A stretch of 27,283 bases of DNA from GCA-002722245 sp964230605 (GCA_964230605.1 CAXRIN010000029.1:1-27283); one strand, 5' to 3'. Counted from the stretch's first letter, positions 15,879 through 24,691 are shown. Program-made: numbers and translations. Notes: a model not told the origin generated them from the sequence alone.

Positions 15879-15915
15879 AAAAGAATCCTGATAATCAAGT
15901 CAGGATTCTTTTATT
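15879..15915 (+). terminator. terminator of the receptor / secreted protein / PorV-like operon
   Basis: A 13-bp perfect stem (AAAAGAATCCTGA at 15879-15891, TCAGGATTCTTTT at 15900-15912) with an 8-nt loop and a T-rich tail separates the operon from greA. A TATTATTG box (15912-15919) right behind it could start greA transcription. Confidence 0.87.
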
Positions 15916-15935
15916 ATTGATACAATAGAAGAATT

Positions 15936-16409
15936 ATGGCAGAGACTAGTTATTTCACACAAGAAGGATTAGACAAGTTAAAGGCTGAGTTGGATCATTT
16001 GAAAAAAGTTGAAAGACCAAGTGTTTCTCAACAAATTGCAGATGCTCGAGATAAAGGTGATTTATCAGAGAATGCTGAATATGATGCAGCTAAGGAGGCG
16101 CAAGGTTTGTTGGAAATGAAAATTGCTCAAATGGAAGAGCTTGTTGCTCATGCAAGAGTGATTGATGAAAGTAAGATTGATACTTCAAAAGCATTAATCC
16201 TTTCAAAAGTAAAGGTAAAAAACCTTGCCAATAAAATGGAAATGGAATACACATTAGTATCGGAAGAGGAGGCGAACTTGAAAGAGAAGAAAATCTCAGT
16301 TAGTTCACCAATTGGAAAAGGATTGCTTGGTAAATCTGTTGGAGATGTTGCCGAGATTAAAGTGCCAGCAGGTCTTTTGAAGCTAGAAGTTGTTAATATT
16401 TCAAGATAA
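15936..16409 (+). CDS. greA: transcription elongation factor GreA
   Basis: A 157-residue protein with the GreA layout: an N-terminal antiparallel coiled coil (about 8-75) whose tip carries the acidic GDLSENAEYDAAKE motif (41-54), which reaches into the RNA polymerase secondary channel to stimulate cleavage of backtracked RNA, and a C-terminal FKBP-like domain (about 80-157) with the conserved SPIGKGLLGKSVGD stretch. The length is standard. It is first in a same-strand chain with a HIT protein 48 nt downstream, then ilvA, a thioesterase and a glycosyltransferase. Confidence 0.97.
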   Translation: MAETSYFTQEGLDKLKAELDHLKKVERPSVSQQIADARDKGDLSENAEYDAAKEAQGLLEMKIAQMEELVAHARVIDESKIDTSKALILSKVKVKNLANKMEMEYTLVSEEEANLKEKKISVSSPIGKGLLGKSVGDVAEIKVPAGLLKLEVVNISR

Positions 16410-16457
16410 ATTACAAGTCTATATTGACTGTCGATTGTCGACAAAAATCAGTAAACG

Positions 16458-16850
16458 ATGGCATCTATTTTTAAAAAAATCATCAACGGTGAAATTCCAT
16501 GTTATAAAGTTGCAGAAACAGAAGATTGTTTAGCTTTTTTGGATATTTTGCCTTTAGCAAAAGGTCATGTTTTAGTTATTCCTAAAAAGGAAGTTGATTT
16601 TTACTATGATTTAGAGGATGACTTGTTTCAAAAAGTAAATGCCTTAGCTAAAAAGGTAGCGCATGCTATTAAAAAAACAGTTCCATGTGAACGAATAGGT
16701 GTTTCGGTTATTGGGTTAGAAGTACCGCATGCCCACGTTCATTTGGTTCCAATTAATGCAATTTCTGATTTAAATTTCACAAAGGAAAGAGTCAAGTTAA
16801 CTCCAGAAGAATTTAAGGAATTAGCTGAAAAAATTGCATCAAACCTGTAA
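16458..16850 (+). CDS. HIT-family nucleotide hydrolase/transferase
   Basis: A 130-residue histidine-triad protein. The active-site motif HAHVHLV (H91, H93, H95) is intact, preceded by the usual GHVLVIPKKE strand (36-45), which binds the nucleotide. The N-terminal SIFKKIINGEIPCYKVAE is typical of the Hint branch, which cleaves AMP-lysine-like or AMP-amine bonds. The natural substrate cannot be inferred. A small inverted repeat, TTGTCGACAA (16435-16444), sits in the 48-nt gap before the gene. The greA-HIT pairing is, from memory, common in Bacteroidetes. Confidence 0.93.
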   Translation: MASIFKKIINGEIPCYKVAETEDCLAFLDILPLAKGHVLVIPKKEVDFYYDLEDDLFQKVNALAKKVAHAIKKTVPCERIGVSVIGLEVPHAHVHLVPINAISDLNFTKERVKLTPEEFKELAEKIASNL

Positions 16851-18105
16851 ATCAAAAATCTTGAGTTTAGTTTCAATAGATAATATCAAGAAAGCTGCAG
16901 AAAACTTAAAAGGTGTAGCTGAAAGAACTCCTTTGCAAAAAAATTTGCTTTTAAGCGAAAGATATCAATGTGAAATTTTTCTTAAAAGAGAAGATTTACA
17001 ATTGGTTAGATCATACAAAATTAGAGGAGCTTACAATAAAATTAAATCGCTTTCGGAAGAAGCATTATCCAAGGGAGTTATTTGCGCTAGTGCCGGGAAT
17101 CATGCTCAAGGATTTGCTTATTCATGTAATCTTTTAAAGATTCATGGAAAGGTTTTTATGCCATCAACAACTCCAAAACAGAAGGTTGATAAGGTTAAGT
17201 TTTTCGGGAAGGAGTACGTTGAGGTTGTTCTTACAGGGGATACTTTTGACGATAGTTATAAAAGTTCAATGAAAACCTGTGAAGAAGAAGGTTTGACTTT
17301 TGTGCACCCTTTTGATGACCCAAGAGTTATGGAAGGTCAGGGTACAATTGGGTTGGAAATTTTGGAGGACGAAAAAGATATCGATTACTTATTGTTACCA
17401 GTTGGAGGTGGTGGAATTGCCAGCGGTACCGGTTCTTACTTCAAGGCAGTTAGTCCAAATACAAAATTGATTGGTATTGAACCAGAAGGCGCTCCCTCGC
17501 TGAAAGAAGCTCTTAGAGTTGGTCAGCCAATTGAATTACCTAAAATAGACAAGTTCGTTGATGGAGCTGCTGTTCAAAAGATTGGAGAACAAACTTTTGA
17601 AGTAATAAAAAACATCATTGATGATGTGGTTTTAGTTCCAGAAGGAAAAGTTTGTTCAACGATTCTTCAATTATATAATGAAGAAGCAATAGTTGTTGAG
17701 CCTGCGGGGTCTTTATCTATTGCCGCTCTTGATTTTATTAAAGATGAAATCAAAGGCAAGAAGGTTGTTTGTGTTGTTAGTGGAAGTAATAACGACATAG
17801 GAAGAATGCAAGAAATCAAGGAGAGATCCTTGATATATGAAGGCTTAAAGCACTTTTTTATTGTTAGGTTCCCGCAAAGACCGGGTGCGCTTAAAGAGTT
17901 TGTAAACGAGGTTCTAGGACCAAAAGATGATATTTCACGTTTTGAATACGTTAAGAAAAACGCTAGAGAAGCCGGTCCTGCATTGATTGGTGTTGAATTG
18001 TCTGATCCAAGTGATTACGACGGATTAATTAGTCGAATGGAGCAGTATAGTATCAATTACACAGTTATCAACGAGGATCCTGATTTATTTCAATACTTTA
18101 TTTAA
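16834..18105 (+). CDS. ilvA: threonine ammonia-lyase (threonine deaminase)
   Basis: A PLP enzyme converting L-threonine to 2-oxobutanoate, the first step towards isoleucine. From the ATG at 16834 it has 423 residues: SYKIRGAYNK with the PLP lysine (K62), SAGNHAQG (about 86-93), the phosphate loop LLPVGGGGIASG, VVSGSNND near 310, and a single ACT-like regulatory domain (about 330-423). The start is uncertain. The ATG overlaps the HIT gene by 17 nt and adds a leader (MHQTCKSKI) not expected in the family; an in-frame TTG at 16861, 10 nt behind the HIT stop, would give an N-terminus closer to family length. It is coupled to the thioesterase gene by a one-base TAATG overlap. No other isoleucine gene is in view, but an Lrp-type regulator is encoded nearby. 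Confidence 0.93.
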   Translation: MHQTCKSKILSLVSIDNIKKAAENLKGVAERTPLQKNLLLSERYQCEIFLKREDLQLVRSYKIRGAYNKIKSLSEEALSKGVICASAGNHAQGFAYSCNLLKIHGKVFMPSTTPKQKVDKVKFFGKEYVEVVLTGDTFDDSYKSSMKTCEEEGLTFVHPFDDPRVMEGQGTIGLEILEDEKDIDYLLLPVGGGGIASGTGSYFKAVSPNTKLIGIEPEGAPSLKEALRVGQPIELPKIDKFVDGAAVQKIGEQTFEVIKNIIDDVVLVPEGKVCSTILQLYNEEAIVVEPAGSLSIAALDFIKDEIKGKKVVCVVSGSNNDIGRMQEIKERSLIYEGLKHFFIVRFPQRPGALKEFVNEVLGPKDDISRFEYVKKNAREAGPALIGVELSDPSDYDGLISRMEQYSINYTVINEDPDLFQYFI

Positions 18106-18485
18106 TGACTGTTGAGGAACGAATAATAAAATCTAAAACATCTTTATTCAAAGCTGTATTCCCAGAGTTAACCAACCATCATAATACCATGCATGGCGGA
18201 AAGGCAATGGACCTGATGGATGAAATTTCGTTTATAACAGCAACTAGATTTTGCAGAAAGGGATTTGTAACTGCTGGCTCTAATGTAAATTACAAAAAGC
18301 CACTTCCTGCAGGATCAATTATTGAAGTTGTTGGTGAAGTATCCAAAGTTGGAAGAACATCCTTAACTGTTTCTGTCAAAATATTTGTTGAGGAAATGTA
18401 TTCCGAGTCTAGAGTTGAAGCTGTAGATGCAACTTTTACTTTAGTTGCTATTGATGAAAATAAGCAACCTATTCCTGTTTTGTAA
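18105..18485 (+). CDS. hotdog-fold acyl-CoA thioesterase (YciA/BACH type)
   Basis: A 126-residue single hotdog domain. The NHHNTMHGGKAMDLMDE segment (24-40) matches the family's N-x5-GG...D active-site helix, and SNVNYKKPLPAGSIIEVVGEV is the typical core strand pair. The family hydrolyses short- to long-chain acyl-CoA in the cytoplasm; chain-length preference cannot be told. The start shares one base with the ilvA stop and the stop shares one with the next gene's start, so it sits inside a translationally coupled set. Confidence 0.9.
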   Translation: MTVEERIIKSKTSLFKAVFPELTNHHNTMHGGKAMDLMDEISFITATRFCRKGFVTAGSNVNYKKPLPAGSIIEVVGEVSKVGRTSLTVSVKIFVEEMYSESRVEAVDATFTLVAIDENKQPIPVL

Positions 18486-20341
18486 TGCAATTAAAATCTA
18501 AACTTAATTTACGAGATGAAAAATTCCTTCTTGGAATAATCTTGTTAATTGGTTTTGTATTAAGATTTTGGAGGTTTTGGGAGCTTGATTTTATGCACGA
18601 TGAAATTAGTGCTCTTCAAAGATTAGATTATCCCACATGGAATGAGTTTTTTGAAAAGGGAATAAAATTAGATGGGCACCCCGCTGGGGTTCAACTCTAT
18701 TTGAAATTTCATCAGTTCTTATTCGGGATTAATGAATTTGGAATAAAGTTTCCTTTTCTAATAATGGGAATGATCACGCTTTATCAAGTGTTTAAGATTG
18801 GTAAAGAATGGTTTAGTACTTCAACAGGTTTATTGGCTGTAGCCTTTTTTGCAGTTGCCCAGCATACAATTTTCTATCATATTATAATTCGTCCATACAC
18901 TCCTGGGCTTCTTTTTTGTTTGCTTTTGATAAGAGTTTGGACAAAAATTTTCTTTCAAAAAGAATCCTCTTGGAAGGTATACATTCAATATGCTATCTAC
19001 CTAGCTTTAACTGGTTACTCACATTATTTTGCTTTGCTTTTTGGAGTGATACTTTCTTTAACAGGTTTGTTTTGGCTAAAGAAAGATCAGATTTTAAAAT
19101 ATGTTTCTGCAGGAGTATTAGGTTTCTTACTTTTTTCACCTCATTTGGGAATTTTGTTTTATCAATTAACCCAAGGTGATAATGTAGATTGGTTGCCGTT
19201 AACTTCTGTTGAGGATTCATTTAATTACTATTACTACGTATTCAATTATTCCGCTTATTATTTGTTTTTCGTTATAGTAACAACGCTTGTTTTTCAAATT
19301 AAAAAGGAATTTCGTTTGAGCATACAAGGGGTTGTAAAAAGAAGAATTACAATGTTATTCTTGGCGATTTCCTCTTTTGCAATTGCAGTTTGGTATTCGC
19401 ACCAGTTTAAACCGGTATTCCAATATTCAATTTTATTATTTTCATTTCCTTGCGCTGTATTGTTTGTTTTTTCCTTCTGGGGGAATTATAAAAAATGGTT
19501 AGTAAATGTAAGTTTGTTAGGTATTGTAATCTTGGGAATTACCTCTTTGGTATTCGAAAGAAAACATTATAAAACAACTTTTGAGCGCCCCGTTAAGAGA
19601 TATTATGATTTAGTATCGAGGGAGGGGAATGTACTGAACATAGGAATGCACGAGGAAGGAATGTTGAAATTTTACCAAAACGAATCTTCTGAGGATTTTG
19701 AGTATTTCACTTTCGATAATGATTGTTTGTCGATAAAAGAATTTCAGACTTTACTCCAGAATAAAAAATACGAAAAAGTTGTCTCAGGTAATTTGTCTGA
19801 TAAACAGAATGCCTTAATTGCAGCTTATTTTCCAAATGTTGAGTTAATTGACAGGGGAGTAGGGTTTGACAATTTTGTTTTTACAAGAAATCCTTCGAAA
19901 GATAGTTTTTACGTTTCAAAAAAGGATTTTCAGTTTGAGGAAATTGATGTAGGGCTGTTTCAAAAAGGATTATATGGGTTTAATCGAAAGTTTCCTTTAG
20001 ACAGTCTGTTAAATGACGATCTTGATATCCTTGATGTTTTTATTCAAGTGGAATTTGAAACAGAGGATCCAGAAAATCAAATGGTTTCAGTTTTAAAAAT
20101 TAAGAAAGGTAATGAGCAAATAGCATGGATAGGCGCCAATTCTAATGATTTTAAGGGAGATTCAAGTCGCTTTTGGTTAGTGAACAGTTATCATTCTTCG
20201 TTAGAGAGTTTGGATAGCATAAATGTAGAGTCGCATTTATGGAATAGGGGAAAAACAAGTTACAAGGTTTTAAATTACGGATATGGATTGCGAAGAAGTA
20301 ATCCCAACATCTTTGCGTTGTATAGCCCGTTAAAAGACTAG
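18485..20341 (+). CDS. GT39/ArnT-like membrane glycosyltransferase
   Basis: A 618-residue polytopic protein. The first transmembrane helix (about 14-30) is followed by MHDEISALQ (37-45), whose D39/E40 is the GT-C fold catalytic acidic pair after TM1, and by DGHPAGVQLYLKFH (63-76), the GHP motif typical of the PMT/ArnT group. About ten hydrophobic segments extend to about 360; the last 250 residues are soluble and presumably periplasmic. Such enzymes use polyprenyl-phosphate sugars to glycosylate lipid or protein outside the membrane. Donor and acceptor are unknown. It is the last gene of the greA-to-GT chain, and its stop overlaps the convergent Lrp gene stop. Confidence 0.82.
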   Translation: MQLKSKLNLRDEKFLLGIILLIGFVLRFWRFWELDFMHDEISALQRLDYPTWNEFFEKGIKLDGHPAGVQLYLKFHQFLFGINEFGIKFPFLIMGMITLYQVFKIGKEWFSTSTGLLAVAFFAVAQHTIFYHIIIRPYTPGLLFCLLLIRVWTKIFFQKESSWKVYIQYAIYLALTGYSHYFALLFGVILSLTGLFWLKKDQILKYVSAGVLGFLLFSPHLGILFYQLTQGDNVDWLPLTSVEDSFNYYYYVFNYSAYYLFFVIVTTLVFQIKKEFRLSIQGVVKRRITMLFLAISSFAIAVWYSHQFKPVFQYSILLFSFPCAVLFVFSFWGNYKKWLVNVSLLGIVILGITSLVFERKHYKTTFERPVKRYYDLVSREGNVLNIGMHEEGMLKFYQNESSEDFEYFTFDNDCLSIKEFQTLLQNKKYEKVVSGNLSDKQNALIAAYFPNVELIDRGVGFDNFVFTRNPSKDSFYVSKKDFQFEEIDVGLFQKGLYGFNRKFPLDSLLNDDLDILDVFIQVEFETEDPENQMVSVLKIKKGNEQIAWIGANSNDFKGDSSRFWLVNSYHSSLESLDSINVESHLWNRGKTSYKVLNYGYGLRRSNPNIFALYSPLKD

Positions 20342-20817
20342 TCTATTTCGAAGTGGACCACTTTTGAATCTTTAACTTTCGAAAGAATCATCATCGTTTG
20401 CATTTGACCAATTTCTTCTATCTGGCTTAATTTGTTAGAGATCAAACTTTCAAAAGAAGGGATGTCCTTAACTACGACTTTCAAAAAGTAATCCGCGTTT
20501 CCTGTTATTTGATAGCATTCTAAAACCTCTGGTATAGCTTGAATTTTCTCTTTAAACGTTACAATTGAATCAACTTTTTGTCTTTCCAACGAAATAGATA
20601 TAAATGCTCTTATACCCATTCCTAAAAGTGTATCGTTTACTTGGGCGTGGTATCCTTCAATTACCCCCGAAGTTTCGAGCTTTTTAACACGCTCAAGAGT
20701 AGGAGCAGGAGATAAACCTATTTCTTGCGATAATTGGAGGTTGGTGATTCTACCTTTTTCTTGTAAAATTCTTAAGATTTTCAAATCTATTATATCCAAT
20801 TTAACCCCTAATTCCAT
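20338..20817 (-). CDS. Lrp/AsnC-family transcriptional regulator
   Basis: A 159-residue protein with an N-terminal HTH (about 6-60; LDIIDLKILRILQEKGRI, LSQEIGLSPAPTLERVKKLE) and a C-terminal RAM/AsnC ligand-binding domain (about 70-150; CYQITGNADYFLKVVV is the conserved ligand-pocket strand). These proteins form octamers that respond to amino acids. Position next to a chain containing ilvA suggests, but does not show, a branched-chain or threonine link. It converges on the glycosyltransferase gene with a 4-nt overlap of stop codons and diverges from gyrB. Confidence 0.93.
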   Translation of the reverse strand: MELGVKLDIIDLKILRILQEKGRITNLQLSQEIGLSPAPTLERVKKLETSGVIEGYHAQVNDTLLGMGIRAFISISLERQKVDSIVTFKEKIQAIPEVLECYQITGNADYFLKVVVKDIPSFESLISNKLSQIEEIGQMQTMMILSKVKDSKVVHFEID

Positions 20818-20831
20818 CTTTTGATTTTTTT

Positions 20832-20839
20832 CAAAAATA
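20832..20839 (-). promoter_or_regulatory. TAnnTTTG box of the Lrp/AsnC gene
   Basis: Minus-strand TATTTTTG (20839-20832) lies 14 nt before the ATG and predicts a leader of about 9 nt. No good -33 element is seen. Confidence 0.45.
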
Positions 20840-20968
20840 GTAAAAAATAGAAGTCAGCATTTTGCACATCCTTTTCTTTAAAATCACATCTTAAATAGAT
20901 GTTAATTTCGTGTTGATAAATATGACGAAAAACCCAGTGTTTTAAATGGTTTTCGAAGGCTCTTCGGT

Positions 20969-20976
20969 TATCTTTG
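20969..20976 (+). promoter_or_regulatory. TAnnTTTG box of gyrB
   Basis: TATCTTTG at 20969-20976, identical to the box before era and tRNA-fMet, with a TTTC (20951-20954) as a possible -33 element. The expected leader is about 20 nt. Confidence 0.55.
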
Positions 20977-21002
20977 AGACAAGTTCAAAAAACTAGAATT
21001 CT

Positions 21003-22970
21003 ATGAGTGAAAATCAGGAAGCAAATAAGGATTATTCAGCGAGTAATATTCAGGTCCTAGAAGGATTAGAAGCGGTTAGAAAAAGACCCGCAATGTACAT
21101 TGGTGATGTAACTTCTAAAGGTTTACACCACTTAGTTTACGAGGTTGTAGATAACTCGATTGATGAAGCTTTAGCTGGACACTGTGATAATATACAAGTA
21201 TTTATAAATGAAGGTGATTCTATCACAGTAATTGATAATGGTCGTGGTATTCCAACTGCGATGCACCCAAAAGAGAAAAAGTCAGCACTTGAAGTTGTAA
21301 TGACTGTGCTTCACGCCGGTGGTAAATTCGATAAAGATACTTACAAGGTATCAGGAGGTTTACATGGTGTTGGGGTTTCTTGTGTTAACGCGCTTTCGAT
21401 TGATTTAAAAGCAACTGTTTACCGTGATGGTCAAGTTTGGCAACAAGAGTATTCTCAAGGAAAACCTAAGTATGATGTAAAAGTTGTTGGGGAAACGGAT
21501 CAAAGAGGTACTGAAGTAACTTTCCAACCCGATCCTGAGATTTTTGTTGACCTTATTTACTCGTGGGAAATTCTGGCAAAAAGAATGCGTGAATTAGCAT
21601 TTTTGAATAAAGGAATCAGAATCACATTAACAGATAGAAGAGAAGCTACTCCAAAGAACGAAGATGGTTCTCCTAAGTCTGAAAGTTTTTATTCTGAAGC
21701 TGGACTTACAGAATTCGTTAAATATATTGATAGTTCAAGAGAGCAATTAATCCCTGATGTAATTTATTTCGAAGGAGAAAGAAATGGAGTTCCTGTTGAA
21801 GTAGGTATGTGTTACAATACTTCATATTCTGAAAATGTTCACTCTTATGTAAATAACATTAATACATACGAAGGTGGTACTCACTTAACAGGTTTCAGAA
21901 GAGGTTTAACAAGAACTTTAAAGAACTTCGCTGAGAAATCGGGAATGTTATCAAAATTGAAGTTTGAAATTAACTCTGATGATTTCCGTGAAGGTTTAAC
22001 TGCGATTGTTTCTGTAAAAGTAGCTGAACCACAATTTGAAGGTCAAACAAAAACTAAATTAGGTAACAGAGAAGTTTCTTCTCCTGTTGATCAAGCTGTA
22101 TCGGAAGCGCTATCTAATTATTTAGAAGAGCATCCAAATGAGGCTAAAGTTATTGTAGATAAAGTTATTCTAGCGGCTCAAGCTCGTCACGCAGCAACTA
22201 AGGCTCGTGAAATGGTTCAAAGAAAGAACGTAATGCAAGTTTCGGGATTACCGGGAAAACTTTCAGATTGTTCATCTAAGGATCCTGCTTTAAGTGAGAT
22301 TTACCTTGTCGAGGGAGATTCTGCAGGTGGTACTGCAAAAATGGGACGTAATAGAGAGTTCCAGGCTATCCTTCCATTAAGAGGTAAGATCTTAAATGTG
22401 GAAAAAGCAATGCAGCACAAGATCTTCGAAAACGAAGAGATTAAAAATATCTACACAGCTTTAGGTGTTAGAATTGGTACCGAAGAAGATTCAAAAGCCC
22501 TAAATACTGAGAAATTAAGATATCACAAGATTGTCATCATGTGTGATGCCGATGTTGATGGTTCTCACATTTCTACGTTGATTTTAACTTTCTTCTTCCG
22601 TCACATGAAGGAATTAGTTGAAGCGGGTTATATCTACATTGCAACACCACCTTTATACTTAGTTAAGAAAGGTAAGCAGCAAGAGTACTGTTGGAATGAT
22701 GATCAACGCGACTTAGCAGTTCAAAAAATGAAAGGGGCTTCAGGAAGTACTTCTGGTGTGTCAATTCAACGATACAAAGGTCTTGGGGAGATGAACGCTG
22801 AGCAGTTATGGAGTACAACTATGGATCCAGAAGCTCGTACTTTAAGACAAGTTAATATTGGTGATGCTCAAGAGGCTGATAGAACTTTCTCAATGTTAAT
22901 GGGAGATGAAGTTCCACCACGTAGAGAGTTTATTGAAGAGAATGCGCAATATGCGAATATTGATGCTTAA
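21003..22970 (+). CDS. gyrB: DNA gyrase subunit B
   Basis: A 655-residue type II topoisomerase subunit. The GHKL ATPase has YEVVDNSIDEALAG (46-59, with the catalytic Glu and Mg-binding Asn), DNGRGIP (78-84) and GGLHGVGVSCVNALS. The transducer carries QTK (about 348-350). The TOPRIM domain has VEGDSAGG (about 436-443) and DADVDGSHI (about 515-523). The C-terminus is the usual PRREFIEENA..NIDA tail. With GyrA (not in the window) it introduces negative supercoils. Length lacks the enterobacterial insertion, as normal for Bacteroidetes. ParE is excluded by overall match to GyrB at the C-terminus and TOPRIM region, although the two families are similar. Confidence 0.96.
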   Translation: MSENQEANKDYSASNIQVLEGLEAVRKRPAMYIGDVTSKGLHHLVYEVVDNSIDEALAGHCDNIQVFINEGDSITVIDNGRGIPTAMHPKEKKSALEVVMTVLHAGGKFDKDTYKVSGGLHGVGVSCVNALSIDLKATVYRDGQVWQQEYSQGKPKYDVKVVGETDQRGTEVTFQPDPEIFVDLIYSWEILAKRMRELAFLNKGIRITLTDRREATPKNEDGSPKSESFYSEAGLTEFVKYIDSSREQLIPDVIYFEGERNGVPVEVGMCYNTSYSENVHSYVNNINTYEGGTHLTGFRRGLTRTLKNFAEKSGMLSKLKFEINSDDFREGLTAIVSVKVAEPQFEGQTKTKLGNREVSSPVDQAVSEALSNYLEEHPNEAKVIVDKVILAAQARHAATKAREMVQRKNVMQVSGLPGKLSDCSSKDPALSEIYLVEGDSAGGTAKMGRNREFQAILPLRGKILNVEKAMQHKIFENEEIKNIYTALGVRIGTEEDSKALNTEKLRYHKIVIMCDADVDGSHISTLILTFFFRHMKELVEAGYIYIATPPLYLVKKGKQQEYCWNDDQRDLAVQKMKGASGSTSGVSIQRYKGLGEMNAEQLWSTTMDPEARTLRQVNIGDAQEADRTFSMLMGDEVPPRREFIEENAQYANIDA

Positions 22971-22993
22971 CTTAACATAGAATCGAAATACAA

Positions 22994-23024
22994 AAAAATG
23001 CTACCTCAAAAGGGTAGCATTTTT
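22994..23024. terminator. bidirectional terminator behind gyrB
   Basis: A 12-bp perfect stem (AAAAATGCTACC at 22994-23005, GGTAGCATTTTT at 23013-23024) with a 7-nt loop and A/T runs on both sides. It lies between the convergent gyrB and LytTR genes. Confidence 0.88.
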
Positions 23025-23084
23025 ATTAATATGACATTGAACTCTTCTCGATTGGAAATTTTTTGAGAATTCTATCTTCAATAT

Positions 23085-23786
23085 CTATCCTAAAACCTTT
23101 AATCGGTTTTTAATATCGTTGTAATAACTTCTTGAAACAGGAATTGCATGACGTTCAATTTCAAGCACCCGATCATCAAGCGCATCAACTTTTTTAAGAT
23201 TGACCATGTATGATCTATGACAACGAACAAAGCGTTTAGGGAGCGTTTTTTCCAGTTTAGTCATAGTTTGAAGTACAACATATGTCTTTTCAGAGGTAAT
23301 GATTTTGACATAGTCCGACATTGATTCGAAAAACAAAATATCAGATAAATTAATTTTTTGAAGTTTACCATTTACTTTAAAGAAAATACTATCTTCTTTC
23401 TCATCTTTTCCTCCTTCAAAAGTTGGTTCAAAAGCCTTTTCTAACTTATTGATTGTTTTTAAAAATCTTCCATATTCAATTGGTTTAGGAAGGAAATCTA
23501 AAACTTCAACTTCAAAAGCATCTACAGCATAATGTTTCATGTTGCTCATTAAAACAACTTGTGGCAGATTCTCAAATGCTTTTATGAAATCCAAGCCAGA
23601 AAGTTCGGGAAGTTCTACATCTAAAAAGATAACGTCAAAGGATTCCTCTTGAATTTTTTCTTTTAGGGATAAGGCGTCACCTAAAACTAAAGGAGTATCA
23701 AAAACACCACTACGATTTAAACATTGTTCAACTATTTTTTGAGAAATAGGATCATCATCAACGATTATAGCTTTGTATTTTTCCAT
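23085..23786 (-). CDS. LytTR-family response regulator
   Basis: A 233-residue protein with a receiver domain (about 5-120) and a LytTR DNA-binding domain (about 135-232). The receiver has the acidic triad D10/D11/D12, the phospho-acceptor D56 in VIFLDVELPELSG and the conserved lysine in FLPKP. The LytTR part shows FFESMSDYVKI, FVRCHRSYMVNLKKVDAL and the final PVSRSYYNDIKNRL, normal for the family. No histidine kinase gene is adjacent, so its partner is elsewhere. It diverges from yaaA; neither gene has an obvious functional link to it. Confidence 0.93.
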   Translation of the reverse strand: MEKYKAIIVDDDPISQKIVEQCLNRSGVFDTPLVLGDALSLKEKIQEESFDVIFLDVELPELSGLDFIKAFENLPQVVLMSNMKHYAVDAFEVEVLDFLPKPIEYGRFLKTINKLEKAFEPTFEGGKDEKEDSIFFKVNGKLQKINLSDILFFESMSDYVKIITSEKTYVVLQTMTKLEKTLPKRFVRCHRSYMVNLKKVDALDDRVLEIERHAIPVSRSYYNDIKNRLKVLG

Positions 23787-23861
23787 CTTTAGTTATTGTG
23801 TCCCTTGTCCTACGGAATTTTTGGTCAAAAGTTATTCAGTTTAAAAGCCATTAAAAATTGA

Positions 23862-23869
23862 TAATTTTG
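23862..23869 (+). promoter_or_regulatory. TAnnTTTG box of yaaA
   Basis: TAATTTTG at 23862-23869 is a full match to the -7 consensus and lies 23 nt before the ATG. The -33 element is not clear. Confidence 0.45.
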
Positions 23870-23892
23870 TAGTTCATCCTAATCTATATCAA

Positions 23893-24639
23893 ATGAAGAT
23901 TTTACTTTCTCCGGCTAAAAAATTAGATTTTTCCAAATCGCCAGAAACTAGTAATGCTGAAAAACCTTTTTTTCAGTCTAAAACAGATGGTTTGCTTAAT
24001 GTGTTAAGAAAAAAATCGGCGAAGCAAATTGGGGAATTAATGAAGTTAAGTCCTCAGTTAGCAGATTTAAATTATCAGCGATTTCAGGTGATGGGTGAGG
24101 AAAGTAATGAAAAATCTCTTGCCGGTTTTGCTTTTAATGGAGAAGTTTATACTGGTCTTGATATCCAAAGTTTTTCAAAAGAAGATTTAAATAAAGCAGA
24201 GGATAAACTTAGAATTCTTTCTGGTTTATATGGGATTTTAAAGCCGAGTACAGTAGTTGAACCATATCGATTAGAAATGGGTACAAAATTGGTTGTTGGC
24301 AAAAACAAAAACTTATATGAATATTGGGGGGATGAAATTTTGAATTTTATTCAAGCTGAAGAAAAAGACTTGATTGTCAATTTAGCATCAAATGAATACA
24401 ATAAAGCTGCAAAATTAAAGCAGTTTAAAGGCCGCGTTGTGACACCAAATTTCAAAGAGTTTAAAAATGGAGACTATAAAACAATTATGGTTTTTGCTAA
24501 AAAAGCTAGGGGTACAATGGCTAAGTGGATTATTCAAAACGATATTGAGGATGCGGAATCTATTAAGAATTTCACTGAAGATGGATATGTTTTTAACGAG
24601 GGACTCTCATCAGAGAATGATTGGGTTTTCACAAGGTAA
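23893..24639 (+). CDS. yaaA: peroxide stress protein YaaA (DUF328/UPF0246)
   Basis: A 248-residue protein that matches the YaaA family from its first residues (MKILLSPAKKLDF) through AFNGEVYTGLD, LSGLYGILKPSTVVEPYRLEMGTKL, YEYWGDEI, VNLASNEYNKA and the final FTEDGYVFNEGLSSENDWVFTR. In E. coli, YaaA limits intracellular free iron during hydrogen peroxide stress and has a DNA-binding cavity. Its biochemical activity is still debated. The length is standard. It appears monocistronic, with pheT starting 76 nt later from its own promoter. Confidence 0.95.
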   Translation: MKILLSPAKKLDFSKSPETSNAEKPFFQSKTDGLLNVLRKKSAKQIGELMKLSPQLADLNYQRFQVMGEESNEKSLAGFAFNGEVYTGLDIQSFSKEDLNKAEDKLRILSGLYGILKPSTVVEPYRLEMGTKLVVGKNKNLYEYWGDEILNFIQAEEKDLIVNLASNEYNKAAKLKQFKGRVVTPNFKEFKNGDYKTIMVFAKKARGTMAKWIIQNDIEDAESIKNFTEDGYVFNEGLSSENDWVFTR

Positions 24640-24691
24640 AATCAGTTTTATTTCTATCCGTTAATCCAACGGCTTTCTTCTTTCATTTTAG

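Noticed and set aside
16435..16444. TTGTCGACAA palindrome before the HIT gene
   Set aside because: It is a 10-bp palindrome with no T-run and no known regulator; it cannot be told from chance.
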